Shown here: one piece after another, positions 42,747-52,200 of the stretch
Position numbering within the stretch: the first letter of the stretch is position 1
Layout: each line of letters starts with the position of its first letter
DNA from: Geomonas propionica
GTDB taxonomy: Bacteria > Desulfobacterota > Desulfuromonadia > Geobacterales > Geobacteraceae
DNA length: 64,000 nt
Direction: 5' to 3'
Assembly: GCF_016458235.1 (NCBI RefSeq)
Contig: NZ_JAEMHK010000019.1
Coordinates: forward strand, 1 to 64,000
Notes under the pieces: model-generated
What the model saw: the letters and a program-made list of their open reading frames with translations, nothing else
Database searches by the model: none
Told to the model about the DNA's origin: nothing
Made by a program: the position numbers and the translations under genes

Positions 42747-45203
42747 TTACGCTCCCGCCCCTTTTGCGCGGCGGGCGAGCCAGATCTCACGCCCGAGGAA
42801 CAGCGCGAAGATGGCGAAGGAGGCCAGGGTCAAAGTCTTGCCGATCTTGAATGGGGTCGGATCGAACACGAACTCGACCTTGTGCACGCCCGGGGTCAGG
42901 TAAATCCCGCGCAACACGTGGTTGACCGGATAAATCTCGGTCAGCTTCCCGTCCACCGTCGCCTTCCACCCCTTGTAGTACTTCTCCCCCATCACCAGCA
43001 TGGAGTTCATGTTCACTGCGGCCTCGAGATCTATCTTCTCCGCCTCATACTTGCTGACCCGCACCTGCCCGGGGCCGGTAGCCGGTATCGTTGCGCCAGG
43101 GCCGGCAATCGGGATCGGGGGAGGTGTCTCGACAATGGCGATCATGCGCGGATCGAACTGCGGGTTCTGCAGGGCTCCCAACGCGTCGGCCGGGTCCGGA
43201 ACCTGCACCGCCACCGGGGCGAGCCACGCCTTGGGCAACACGGTCTTGTTCTCCAAAATCATCATGGCCCCGTTGGGGGAGACGAACACCGGGACATACT
43301 TGCCCGCCAGGGCGGCCTTGTCCTGCTCGTACTGCTCCTTGGTCGCAACCAGGTACCGCACGTTCATGATGTCGGGCATGCTGGAGGCCAGGTTGAAATT
43401 GTCCAGAAACTCCTGCCAACGCCGCTGTTGCACCGGGTTTGAAGTGAACATGACCGGGACGCCGGCCGCGGCGTAGGGCATCGGATCTCCGTTCAACGGC
43501 AGAGCACGGAACTCCTTGGGCTGCTTGACAAGGTACGCGATGTCCGGGGGCTGCACCGCCGCCGCCTTGTGCGGTTCATCGACGAGGAACAGGAACTTGG
43601 CGTTGACCCGCCCGGTATCGACCAGGAACAGCCCGATCAGCATGAAGGGAAGCAGTTTCGCGCTCAACTTGCCGCGCTGGTACATGGCGAAGACCACTGC
43701 GAAGATGCCGGCCAACGCGGCCGCGATCCAGGTTTCATTGATCAGGTTGGTCCAGCGCTGCAGCACGAGCTTGTCGCTTTGCGGCTCGTAACGGGTGGGC
43801 TGACCGATGATGTCGATGAACTTATTCACCCAGAAGTTCCCGGTGGTCACCTCCACCCCGACCAGCACCATGAGCAGCACCGGAAGGGCGACGACGCCGA
43901 TCAGGTAGCGCTTGAAGGCGCGGCTGGTGCGAACCGCCGGGTCGAGCAGCAGGTCGATGGCGAACGCCGAGAGCACACCGAGCCCCAGTACCGGGATGAA
44001 CATGATCATCTTGGGCACGCGGAAACGGTTGATGCCCGGGAAGTAGTCGAAGAGCAGGTTGTAGAAGAGGGTGTATTTCCCCATGGAGAACAGGATCCCT
44101 ACCACGACCGCGGAGAGAGCGAGCCAGGTAAAACGATCCCTTCTGAAGATGAGCGGCAGGGGCAAAAGCAGCCAGGGGAGCAGCCCCATGTAGCTCACCG
44201 TCTGGGTGAAGTTCATCCGTCCCCAGTAGTATGAGTCGATGTTGGACGGGTTGGCGCCCGCTTCCTGGCGGGAAAACCCGAACATACCTGGGATGATGAA
44301 GGCCGCCGTCTCCTCGGGAGGGAGCGACCAAGACATCGCCTCTTCCCGCGCAAGCCCCCCCTTCGCCTCGGTCTGCCCTGTGGCCGCGGTGACGTTCGCC
44401 CCGCTGTTCACGCCGCGGTTGGTCTCCTTGGACCAATTGGCCAGAGGAACCAGGGAGATGGCGACCGTGGTGAGGAAGAAGACCAGCAGGGTCACGTTCA
44501 AGGCGAGCAGCCGGCCGAATGCCTTCTTGCCGTCATGGTCGGCGAAGACGATGCACAGGGAGCGCGCCACGCCGTAGACCCCGATGGCGAGACAGGTGTA
44601 GTAGGCAACCTGCCAGTGGGTGTGGAAAAACTGGAAGGCCAGTACGACCGCCGTGGTCATAAAGAACAGCAGCCTCCTGGTCCGGAAACCCTTCTCCAGG
44701 AAGTAGAAGGCCCAAGGGGTAAAGGAGATGGTGGCGATCTTCATGACATGGCCGGCGTTGATGAGACTGGCGTTTTCCGGAGCAAGGGTGAAGATCAGCG
44801 CGGCGGCGAGGGCCGCGTACCTGCCGGTCCCCAGAACGCGGCAAAAATAATAGGCGCCGGCCCCGCCCACGAAGATGTGGAAGACCATGTACCAGGCCAC
44901 GTTGCTGGGCGCGGGGAAGAGCCACAAGATGAGGTTCCGCGTGAAGAGGAACTGCATCGAGGCGGCCCCGCCCTCGTTGGTCGATCCTGAGTTGATCAGA
45001 TAGTCCCACCCGGCGCTGCTCAAGTTGACCCTGAACAAGGACCAGAAAGGCTGGCTGCCGGCTCCTTTCACCCCCCAGTAGAACTCGTTGATGATGTCGG
45101 GAGCGCGTACGATCTGGTGCGTGAAGAGTATCTTCGAAAAATAAAGCAACAACACCGCCAGCAATCCGGAAAGGATCAAGAGGTCTTTTCTGCGCTCCGT
45201 CAT
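42747..45203 (-). CDS. YfhO-like polytopic membrane protein
   Basis: 818 aa from ATG 45203, with GGAG 8 bases upstream (an in-frame start 24 bases earlier is weaker). More than ten predicted helices, early loop RAPDIINEFYWG, a soluble segment about 590-780 and a last helix near the C-terminus. The pattern fits the YfhO/GT-C-type proteins implicated in transferring sugars from lipid carriers to cell-surface polymers. It is the last gene of the glycan cluster; its substrate is unknown. Confidence 0.85.
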   Translation of the reverse strand: MTERRKDLLILSGLLAVLLLYFSKILFTHQIVRAPDIINEFYWGVKGAGSQPFWSLFRVNLSSAGWDYLINSGSTNEGGAASMQFLFTRNLILWLFPAPSNVAWYMVFHIFVGGAGAYYFCRVLGTGRYAALAAALIFTLAPENASLINAGHVMKIATISFTPWAFYFLEKGFRTRRLLFFMTTAVVLAFQFFHTHWQVAYYTCLAIGVYGVARSLCIVFADHDGKKAFGRLLALNVTLLVFFLTTVAISLVPLANWSKETNRGVNSGANVTAATGQTEAKGGLAREEAMSWSLPPEETAAFIIPGMFGFSRQEAGANPSNIDSYYWGRMNFTQTVSYMGLLPWLLLPLPLIFRRDRFTWLALSAVVVGILFSMGKYTLFYNLLFDYFPGINRFRVPKMIMFIPVLGLGVLSAFAIDLLLDPAVRTSRAFKRYLIGVVALPVLLMVLVGVEVTTGNFWVNKFIDIIGQPTRYEPQSDKLVLQRWTNLINETWIAAALAGIFAVVFAMYQRGKLSAKLLPFMLIGLFLVDTGRVNAKFLFLVDEPHKAAAVQPPDIAYLVKQPKEFRALPLNGDPMPYAAAGVPVMFTSNPVQQRRWQEFLDNFNLASSMPDIMNVRYLVATKEQYEQDKAALAGKYVPVFVSPNGAMMILENKTVLPKAWLAPVAVQVPDPADALGALQNPQFDPRMIAIVETPPPIPIAGPGATIPATGPGQVRVSKYEAEKIDLEAAVNMNSMLVMGEKYYKGWKATVDGKLTEIYPVNHVLRGIYLTPGVHKVEFVFDPTPFKIGKTLTLASFAIFALFLGREIWLARRAKGAGA

Positions 45204-45251
45204 GAATATGCTCCGTACTTTTTGCAAGTAATTAAAGTCAAACGGCAGGCG

Positions 45252-46172
45252 TCAAAGCACGACGCCAAACTTTTCCTGCATCCTCTGCTCGATAAGGCTG
45301 TTTTGGTACTGAACCTTGCCGTCGCCCTGGTTGACCCATACCGCGTGCCCCGAATGCCCCTGCCAGCCGTGCAGGTAAAACTTGAGCTTCTCGTCGGAAT
45401 CGGTAATGGGATCGGCGAAGGAGTACCCCAAGGCGATGGCGCGGTCGAACCAGTAGGCTCCGACATCGCCGAAGTCGTCGTAGTTGCCGAAGAAGGCCCG
45501 CTCACGCTCGGCGATGTCACGCGCCGCCCGCGTCGACACCATGCAGGACCACTCGTTGATGCGGCAGGCCCTGCGCTTTTTGCCGACGCCGGTGATAGGC
45601 CATTCCTCGGAGGGATAGATCCCCTCCATGATCTTGGCGCGGTTGCAGGGAGGCTCCTCCGTGAAGTGCCGACAGAACCAGCACTGTCCCAGGTCCCCGA
45701 TGATGGCGGGGTTGGTCATCCGCTGAGCGTAATCGAGGTACAGCTTGACCACGTCGTCGGTAAACTCGATGTCGTCGTGAATGAGGTAGACCCATTCCTT
45801 GTCGCTCTGTTCCAGTGCCCACTGGTAACGAATGTTCTCGCGATCGTAAAAGAGGCGCCCGTTGGAGTAGAGGTTGATCAGGCCGAACTTCAAAAACCGC
45901 CAGACGCTCAGGTGCCTCGGCCAGTAACCGCGCACGAAACCGGGGCCCCACTTGGTCCTGTGGGTGTTGACCCTGACCTTGATCTTCCAGGGGTGGAAGT
46001 ACTCCTGGACGGCGGCGCTCCGGTACTTTTCCACGACACCCGGAGCGGAGCAGTCATCGTTGATGTACACGGTGTCGATCAGCGCCCCGCTCTGCTCCTT
46101 GAGGGTCATCAAGGTGTACAGGAGCGACTCTGGCTTCATGTAGGACTGAACGGCGACATCTACCTTGGACAC
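45252..46172 (-). CDS. Glycosyltransferase, GT-A fold
   Basis: 306 aa. GT2-like start VDVAVQSYMKPESLLYTLMTLKEQ with YINDDCSAPG, and a metal-binding acidic motif in LIHDDIEFTDD. The region GQCWFCRHFTEEPPCNR has three cysteines in a row of 15, unusual for the family. Donor and acceptor unknown. It lies 10 bases downstream of a GT4 gene in the same orientation. Confidence 0.82.
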   Translation of the reverse strand: MSKVDVAVQSYMKPESLLYTLMTLKEQSGALIDTVYINDDCSAPGVVEKYRSAAVQEYFHPWKIKVRVNTHRTKWGPGFVRGYWPRHLSVWRFLKFGLINLYSNGRLFYDRENIRYQWALEQSDKEWVYLIHDDIEFTDDVVKLYLDYAQRMTNPAIIGDLGQCWFCRHFTEEPPCNRAKIMEGIYPSEEWPITGVGKKRRACRINEWSCMVSTRAARDIAERERAFFGNYDDFGDVGAYWFDRAIALGYSFADPITDSDEKLKFYLHGWQGHSGHAVWVNQGDGKVQYQNSLIEQRMQEKFGVVL

Positions 46173-46182
46173 TTCTTACTCC

Positions 46183-47391
46183 TTATCGGGAACCGGCGGA
46201 CAGAGGCAACCGCTGCCGGTAAAACTGGTCGAGAGAGACGGCAGCGCCTTTCCAGTTGAAGTTGTCGAGGAGGTAGTTCATCCCCGCCCCCCCCAACTGC
46301 CGCTGCCTCTGCCCGGAATTCAACAGCTCCGCCACGCGCCCCGCCATCTGATCCCAATCATCAGGATCGCACAGAAGCCCGGAGCGACCGTCGTCGATAT
46401 ACTCGGCCAGTTGCCCCACGCGGTCGGCAACCACGGCCCTCCCCGCCAACAGAATCTCGGTCAGCTTGGCAGGGCATTTGGTGCGGTTGACCAGGGTATC
46501 GTCAAAGGGATAGATGGCCACGTCCCCTGCCGCGAGATAATCGGGAATGGATGCAGGCTCGACCCAACCTGCCACTACCAGCGCAGCGGCGAACCCGGAA
46601 TCGGCGGCCACCTTCTGGAGCAGTTCCTCTTCACCCCGGCGCCCCTTGCCCACCACCAGGAAACGCACCTGCGGCACCTGGCGATGGATCTGCGCGAACA
46701 GGTAGTGCAGTTTCTCCTGGCAGAACTCGAAAAATCTCGTATAGAGGAGCACCACCGGCGCGTCGGCGGCAATACCATGCTGCGCGCGCACCCTCCCGCC
46801 GTCGCCGGGCGTGGGAGCCGCGACGCAGTTGGGTAGGTAGAGCATGCCGGAGGGAGCAACGCCAAGCCCCTCAACCAAGTGCTGCAGTCCCCGGCTGGCG
46901 ACGGTAACGCCGGCGGCCTGCCGGGTGAGCCACTGCTCCTGGAAAGCGTAGAAGCGTTTTTCGGCGCCGGAATAGTCGTGCAGGTCGTTCATCCCCCCCT
47001 TGCCTTCCCAGTCATCGGTGTCCAGGAACAGGGCGGGAACCCTGATGCCGACGCGCTGCAGCATGACAAGGAGCATGGCGGCGAGCCCGCCGTAACCCTT
47101 TGGCTTGAAGAGGTGAACAAGGTCGGGCTTTTCGGAAAGTGCCGCGCGCAACATGCGCCAGGCCAATACCGGGGCGGCAAGCACCTTGTGCCGCGGACCA
47201 AGCGTCACGTTCACCAGCCGAACGCCGCGCACCACCTCCACCCTCCCCGAGTCCTCCGGGTTGGTGTAGGGAGGGGCGACGATGACGACCTCGTGCCCCA
47301 GGGCCTGGAGTTCCGCGGCGATGGGAACCATACGGGCCAGCACGGTCCCCTTGGGCCTGATGCCGAACGGCGCGAGGAAAACGATCTTCAT
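46183..47391 (-). CDS. Glycosyltransferase, GT4-type
   Basis: 402 aa, GT-B fold. The N-terminal domain reads FLAPFGIRPKGTVLARMVPIAAELQALGHEV and the C-terminal donor domain has VVGKGRRGEEELL and EILLAGRAVVADRVGQ. Cytoplasmic, probably peripheral to the inner membrane. Specificity not predictable. Preceded by a 108-base gap, the longest inside the cluster. Confidence 0.9.
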   Translation of the reverse strand: MKIVFLAPFGIRPKGTVLARMVPIAAELQALGHEVVIVAPPYTNPEDSGRVEVVRGVRLVNVTLGPRHKVLAAPVLAWRMLRAALSEKPDLVHLFKPKGYGGLAAMLLVMLQRVGIRVPALFLDTDDWEGKGGMNDLHDYSGAEKRFYAFQEQWLTRQAAGVTVASRGLQHLVEGLGVAPSGMLYLPNCVAAPTPGDGGRVRAQHGIAADAPVVLLYTRFFEFCQEKLHYLFAQIHRQVPQVRFLVVGKGRRGEEELLQKVAADSGFAAALVVAGWVEPASIPDYLAAGDVAIYPFDDTLVNRTKCPAKLTEILLAGRAVVADRVGQLAEYIDDGRSGLLCDPDDWDQMAGRVAELLNSGQRQRQLGGAGMNYLLDNFNWKGAAVSLDQFYRQRLPLSAGSR

Positions 47392-47499
47392 CTGGTCATG
47401 CTCCTGCTCCTGGGAGGCACGGCGAAGTGGTCAAGGTTGTCGCGAAGTTGCACCGTTGGAGAGTAATCTGCAATCGCTACAAATTGCAAGCCTAACTTG

Positions 47500-48483
47500 C
47501 TAACGGTCCCGCATCTTGCGCCGGAAGGTGGCCAGCGCCCCCTCGCTCTTTCTGAAGAGCGCCTGCGCGTCGGCAACGTCGATTCTGCGTACCCGTTGTA
47601 TCGCCTTACGCTGGGCGAGGAGCCGGGGCAGGTTGCGAATGACGTCCCGGCGCGCTCTCAGTGCCGCACCTCCGCGGCCGCGCAGGATGGCCAACAGCAG
47701 CGCGGCAAGGTCGAAGAGCACGATCTTGGGGAGAAAGCGCAGCAGCAGCAATGCCGGCCAGTCCTTGATCAGCACGAACCACTTGTTGCGCTGCACGTGG
47801 TAGACGGTGAACGGGCTCATCTTGCCGCTGGTCGCCGAGTGTACGTGATGCACCACGGCCGCCGGCGCCGTCACCCCGCGCCACCCGGCCAGCCTGCCGC
47901 GCCAGGCGAGATCGAGGTCCTCGTAGTAGGCGAAGAAGTCGGAGTCGAAAAATCCCACCTTCTCCAGCATCGAGCGCCGGTACAGGGCGGCGCCGCCACA
48001 AGGGCCGAACACCTCCGCGGCAACGTCGTATTGCCCTTGGTCCTGTTCGCCTACGCCGATGTTGTGCCCCATGCCGTTGCCGGCAACCCCTATCCCGACC
48101 GAATCGATCCTGCCGGTCTGGTAGAAGTTCACCATCTTCGCGGCTACCATGCCGACTCCGGGGTCGGCCTCCGCGGCGGCGACCAACGCTGCGAGTGCGG
48201 TCGGTTCAAGTTTGGTGTCGTTGTTGAGGGCGACGATGAACTCGCCGGAACAATCCTGAAACGCACGGTTGTTGCCACCGGCAAACCCGATGTTCTCAGG
48301 CAGGGCGACGAGGTGCACCCAAGGGTAATGCTGCCGGAGGTACTCGGTTGAGCCGTCGGAGGAACCATTGTCGAGCAGCACCGTCTCGAAGTCGGTGAAG
48401 GTCTGCCGGGCCAGCGAGTCCAGGCACTCCTTGAGGAGCGGCTTCCCGTTCCAGTTCAGGATGATGATGGAGACCTTGGGCAT
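47500..48483 (-). CDS. Glycosyltransferase, GT2 (rhamnosyltransferase-like)
   Basis: 327 aa. GT-A fold: ILNWNGKPLLKECLDSLARQTF, VLLDNGSSDGSTEYL, IVALNNDTKLEP (metal site) and DLDLAWRGRLAGW. The pattern is that of rhamnosyl- and related transferases. A hydrophobic C-terminal stretch (LLLLRFLPKIVLFDLAALLL) may associate with the membrane. It begins immediately after the stop of the upstream GT4 gene. Confidence 0.92.
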   Translation of the reverse strand: MPKVSIIILNWNGKPLLKECLDSLARQTFTDFETVLLDNGSSDGSTEYLRQHYPWVHLVALPENIGFAGGNNRAFQDCSGEFIVALNNDTKLEPTALAALVAAAEADPGVGMVAAKMVNFYQTGRIDSVGIGVAGNGMGHNIGVGEQDQGQYDVAAEVFGPCGGAALYRRSMLEKVGFFDSDFFAYYEDLDLAWRGRLAGWRGVTAPAAVVHHVHSATSGKMSPFTVYHVQRNKWFVLIKDWPALLLLRFLPKIVLFDLAALLLAILRGRGGAALRARRDVIRNLPRLLAQRKAIQRVRRIDVADAQALFRKSEGALATFRRKMRDR

Positions 48484-49824
48484 CTAGCGTCTACCCCGCT
48501 TCATGCGGTCCTTGGCCCACTGCAGCGAACGCAGCGGCAGTGCAGCCGCCCTCTTGGTCAGCAGCGCCAACTCCTGCAGGGTCCCCTTTGCCAGTGCGTT
48601 CTCCGCGATGCGCTGGTAGGTCTGCATCATCCCATCCAGGAAGATGCGCTCGCCGTCCTCCAGCGCCGGCATGGGCCCCGCCTGCAGCACATCTAGGTAA
48701 ACATCGGCGAAGCGCTGAGCGTAGACCGTCTCGGTGAAATGTGCATCGAAACGCTTCCGGCCGGCCAGTCCCATCTCCGTGCACAATTCCGGATCTTGAG
48801 CCAGTCTCGCGATCCCTTCAGCCAGGGCGGCGGCATCCGCTACCGGGACCAGCAGGCCGGTCTCGCCTTCCACCACCATCTCACGCGGCCCGCCGCAATC
48901 GGTGGCAACCACGGGCTTTCCGGCAGCCATTGCCTCCAGGACCACCAAGGGAAAGGCCTCGGAACGGGAGGAAAGCACGAACAGGCCGGCAGCCGCGAGG
49001 ATGCGCGGGACGTCGCCCCGGTAGCCGAGATAACGCACGGCAGCTTCCAGGCCGCGCGAAGAGATGGCGTCGGTAAGCTTAGCGACTGCAGCCGGTTCGC
49101 CGCGCCCCACGATTACGATGACAATCCGCCCCTTTTGCTTGAGCCGCTCCGCCGCGTCGATGAGGGTGTCGAATCCCTTCTCCGGAATGAGACCGCCCAC
49201 GGCAACTGCCATGAAATGATCGTCCGCAATCTCTAATTCGGCCCGGAGTTCCTTTGCCTGCGTTACCGAAACGGAAGACTCCGCGACTCCGTTGTGGATC
49301 ACCGTCACCTTGTTCGCACCGACCGCGCCGGCGGCAGTTGCGCGCACCGCCTCGGAAACCGCGACCGCCCGTTTCGAGAGGAGGCCGATCAGCGAGTAGA
49401 TCACGGGGACTGGGAACACCCCTTTCAAGCTGGGGTGACCGGTGAGGATCTCGTGCAGGTGCCATACGTGGGGCACGCCAACAAAAGCGGCAGCGAGCGC
49501 CCCCTCCCAGACTACCGAGGTGTTGGTGTGCACCAGGTCCGGCCGCTCCGCCTTCATTATCGCGATAAGGGCGTCGACTCTACCGCGGATGTCGCTCCCC
49601 ATGAGCCCATAGCTGCGAGCCCCCCTGAGCCACCACTCCAACGGAGAGATGATGGTGCGGGCACCCGCCTGCCTTAGTTCGTCAGCCAGGACTCCTTCCA
49701 CGGGAAGCACCACGACCGACTCGAAACGCTCCTTATCCAGGCAGCGAACCAGCGTCAGCAGGCACCCCTCCGCCCCGGCGCAACGCGCGGTGTGCGATAT
49801 GAACAGGATCTTCAGCTTTTTCAT
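48484..49824 (-). CDS. Glycosyltransferase, GT4-type
   Basis: 446 aa. N-terminal ISHTARCAGAEGCLLTLVRCL; C-terminal EKGFDTLIDAAERLKQKG, SSRSEAFPLVVLEAMAAGKP and the E-x7-E donor motif. It overlaps the next upstream gene by 4 bases. The tail of about 65 residues after the GT domain is basic and helical. Specificity unknown. Confidence 0.93.
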   Translation of the reverse strand: MKKLKILFISHTARCAGAEGCLLTLVRCLDKERFESVVVLPVEGVLADELRQAGARTIISPLEWWLRGARSYGLMGSDIRGRVDALIAIMKAERPDLVHTNTSVVWEGALAAAFVGVPHVWHLHEILTGHPSLKGVFPVPVIYSLIGLLSKRAVAVSEAVRATAAGAVGANKVTVIHNGVAESSVSVTQAKELRAELEIADDHFMAVAVGGLIPEKGFDTLIDAAERLKQKGRIVIVIVGRGEPAAVAKLTDAISSRGLEAAVRYLGYRGDVPRILAAAGLFVLSSRSEAFPLVVLEAMAAGKPVVATDCGGPREMVVEGETGLLVPVADAAALAEGIARLAQDPELCTEMGLAGRKRFDAHFTETVYAQRFADVYLDVLQAGPMPALEDGERIFLDGMMQTYQRIAENALAKGTLQELALLTKRAAALPLRSLQWAKDRMKRGRR

Positions 49825-51011
49825 GTCCGTCCTTTGCCCGCCCCTGCACCCGCGGGGAGCAGCAGGTTCCGGTAACCGGCGCAGAAACCTTCGGGGGAGA
49901 AGTGCTCACAGGCGTAGCGGTAAGCTGCCTGCGAAACCTGCTCGCGCGTCTCGACATTGGTGGCGAGATCGATCAGCAAGACACTCATCTCCCGAACGAT
50001 GCGCTCTTCATCGGCGCCGTCAACGAGGAAGCCGTTGTGCCCGTGGCGCAGGTGCACTGCTATGCCGCCTACATTGGTGGCGATGGGAATGGCGCCGTTG
50101 CCCATGGCCTCCATGATGACCAGCGGGAATCCTTCGCGGCTGGAGGTCAGCAACAACACGTCAGCATCCCGGTACAACGCCTGCAGTTGTCCTGCGTCGT
50201 GGATTTCGCCCGTGAAGCGGCAATAGGCATGATCGTCGGCCACAACCGCTTCGGGAAGGCCCCGCCCGACCAAGGTGAACGGAGCCGTAGCTCCCTGGCC
50301 GCAGCAAAGCCGCGCCACGCGGCCGACCAAGTGAGCCCGTTTTTCCACGGTGCCACGCCCCACGTACAGCACCTGCAGCGGCCGACCGGTCGGGCGTAGG
50401 TTCAGCGCAGGGGCGACCTCCACCCGGTTCTCGATCAACACCACCCGATCCATAAGACGCGCGTCGAGCCCGTGGTCCCGGTACTGCTGTGCGAAGTCAG
50501 CGACAGTCTTCGCATTGATCGCCACACGCGCCTCGAGCCGGTGCGCCACCGGCAAGCTGTAACGCTCCAAGCCGTCGAAGGCGTGGGTAAGATCGAACTT
50601 CCTGACCTTATCCCCAAGATAAGGAACAAGGTAGTAGTAAAAAATGTTGTTGCAGCCAAAGGCGACCGCATTCTCGTGCCGGTTCACCAAACCGGCAGCG
50701 AGACCGACACTCAGGGGGTACAGCCCCCCCAGGAACCAGAGGTCGAAGAGGCGCGCCGACTTGGCGAAGAGATCCCGGTACAGGGTGTTGTGCGACTTGC
50801 GGGTGAAGATGACCCACGGGGTCAGCTCCGCGAAACAGGCCACGATGTCGGCGTGGACCTTCTCAGCACCACCGATGTGGTAGCACGGGAAGAAGAAAAA
50901 CATCCCCGAGTCGTTGCGAAGCGGGATCAGCCGCGACAGCAGCATGCCGCAGCGCACCAGGAGGCACCAGAGGCCGGTCGCGTGCAGCACTTTGAAGAGA
51001 AGGCGCATCAT
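49821..51011 (-). CDS. Glycosyltransferase, GT4-type
   Basis: 396 aa from ATG 51011, which overlaps the upstream stop by ATGA. N-terminal FFPCYHIGGAEKVHADIVACF; C-terminal VLYVGRGTVEKRAHLVGRVA, TSSREGFPLVIMEAMGNG and IATNVGG. An in-frame start 54 bases upstream lies in the neighbouring gene and is rejected. Confidence 0.92.
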   Translation of the reverse strand: MMRLLFKVLHATGLWCLLVRCGMLLSRLIPLRNDSGMFFFFPCYHIGGAEKVHADIVACFAELTPWVIFTRKSHNTLYRDLFAKSARLFDLWFLGGLYPLSVGLAAGLVNRHENAVAFGCNNIFYYYLVPYLGDKVRKFDLTHAFDGLERYSLPVAHRLEARVAINAKTVADFAQQYRDHGLDARLMDRVVLIENRVEVAPALNLRPTGRPLQVLYVGRGTVEKRAHLVGRVARLCCGQGATAPFTLVGRGLPEAVVADDHAYCRFTGEIHDAGQLQALYRDADVLLLTSSREGFPLVIMEAMGNGAIPIATNVGGIAVHLRHGHNGFLVDGADEERIVREMSVLLIDLATNVETREQVSQAAYRYACEHFSPEGFCAGYRNLLLPAGAGAGKGRT

Positions 51012-52198
51012 GACTTGACACCCGCTTTGGCCGCCTGGGTAGCAGGCTCCGCACCCTCCAGCCAACCGGAAAGCAACGCTGCGCTACGGTTGCACATGCC
51101 GTCCAGGCTGAAGTTGAGGGCGACCCGCTCCCGCTGCCGCAGGACCATGCGCTGCCGCAGATCTGGATCGCCGAAAACACGGCGTATGCGGTCGGCGAAG
51201 GCATCGCAATTACCAACCGGCACCAGCGACTCGTCCACGTCGTCCCCCAGCGCCTCCCGGACCCCGGGTATATCGGTCCCGACCACCGGGCATCCGGCCG
51301 CCATCGACTCCAACACGGCGTTGGGAAGCCCTTCGGATTTGGAACTGTGCAGGCAGAGGTCGCTTGCCCTCAAGAGCCCCGCCACATCATCGACCCGTCC
51401 CAGAAATCTGACGTAAGGGACGAGTTTCAGGTCCTGCACAAGTTGGCGCAGGTTCTCCTCCCCCACATCGTTGCGGCCCGCCAGCAGCAAGATCGGAGCG
51501 GCAGTCGGTTCACCGCTTCCGGCGACGACTTCGGCCCACGCCTTGATGAGAGTCGCGTGGTCCTTGAAAGGATGGAAGTTTGCGACCATGCAGCCCACCA
51601 AGCGGTCTGCTGCGATATCCAGCCGTGCTCTCCACTCCTCGCGCGAGCCCTGAGGGAGGCACTCTTCGACACCGTTATGGACCACCTCGATCCGCTTCCC
51701 ACCCAGTGGGTAGGTATCGATCAGGAAGCTTTTCGCGTTGCCGGAATTGGCGATGAAAAAGTCGGTCGAGCTGACCGCGCGCCGGTGCCATAGCTTCCGG
51801 TTGAGCAGCAGCCCCTCGTCACGCTGATTCCAGACGAAGAGCCGGGCACCGGTGGAACGCCAGACATTGCCGCAGGCGAGGTTAGGGATTGCCGTGTAGG
51901 AGAGAATGACGTCAGGGGTTAGAGAGCGAAGTTCTCGGGCGAGGCGGACCAGGTTGAAGAGGCGCGTCGGCGCCGTCTTGCCCCAGTTGAAGTCGAAGCC
52001 GCGCCACTGTAGCCCCCGCTGGTCGCACAGCTCCGACACTCTTCCCTGGCGGGCGGACAGCCCGAGCACCACGACCCGCGCGCCCCATGTCTCCTGAAGC
52101 GCCCGTGCCAGGTACAGCCCCTGGCGCTCCGCGCCCCCCATGTCGAGGCTGCCGAACGCAAGGACTATGCTTTTCCCCTTTAAAGAACAATTGCGCAT
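51008..52198 (-). CDS. Glycosyltransferase, GT4-type
   Basis: 396 aa. N-terminal LAFGSLDMGGAERQGLYLARAL; C-terminal FHPFKDHATLIKAWAEV, LHSSKSEGLPNAVLESMAAGCP and VGTDIPGVREAL. Two bases separate it from the ATP-grasp gene. The three consecutive GT4 genes (48484-52198) probably add successive sugars of one repeat unit. Confidence 0.93.
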   Translation of the reverse strand: MRNCSLKGKSIVLAFGSLDMGGAERQGLYLARALQETWGARVVVLGLSARQGRVSELCDQRGLQWRGFDFNWGKTAPTRLFNLVRLARELRSLTPDVILSYTAIPNLACGNVWRSTGARLFVWNQRDEGLLLNRKLWHRRAVSSTDFFIANSGNAKSFLIDTYPLGGKRIEVVHNGVEECLPQGSREEWRARLDIAADRLVGCMVANFHPFKDHATLIKAWAEVVAGSGEPTAAPILLLAGRNDVGEENLRQLVQDLKLVPYVRFLGRVDDVAGLLRASDLCLHSSKSEGLPNAVLESMAAGCPVVGTDIPGVREALGDDVDESLVPVGNCDAFADRIRRVFGDPDLRQRMVLRQRERVALNFSLDGMCNRSAALLSGWLEGAEPATQAAKAGVKS

Positions 52199-52200
52199 AG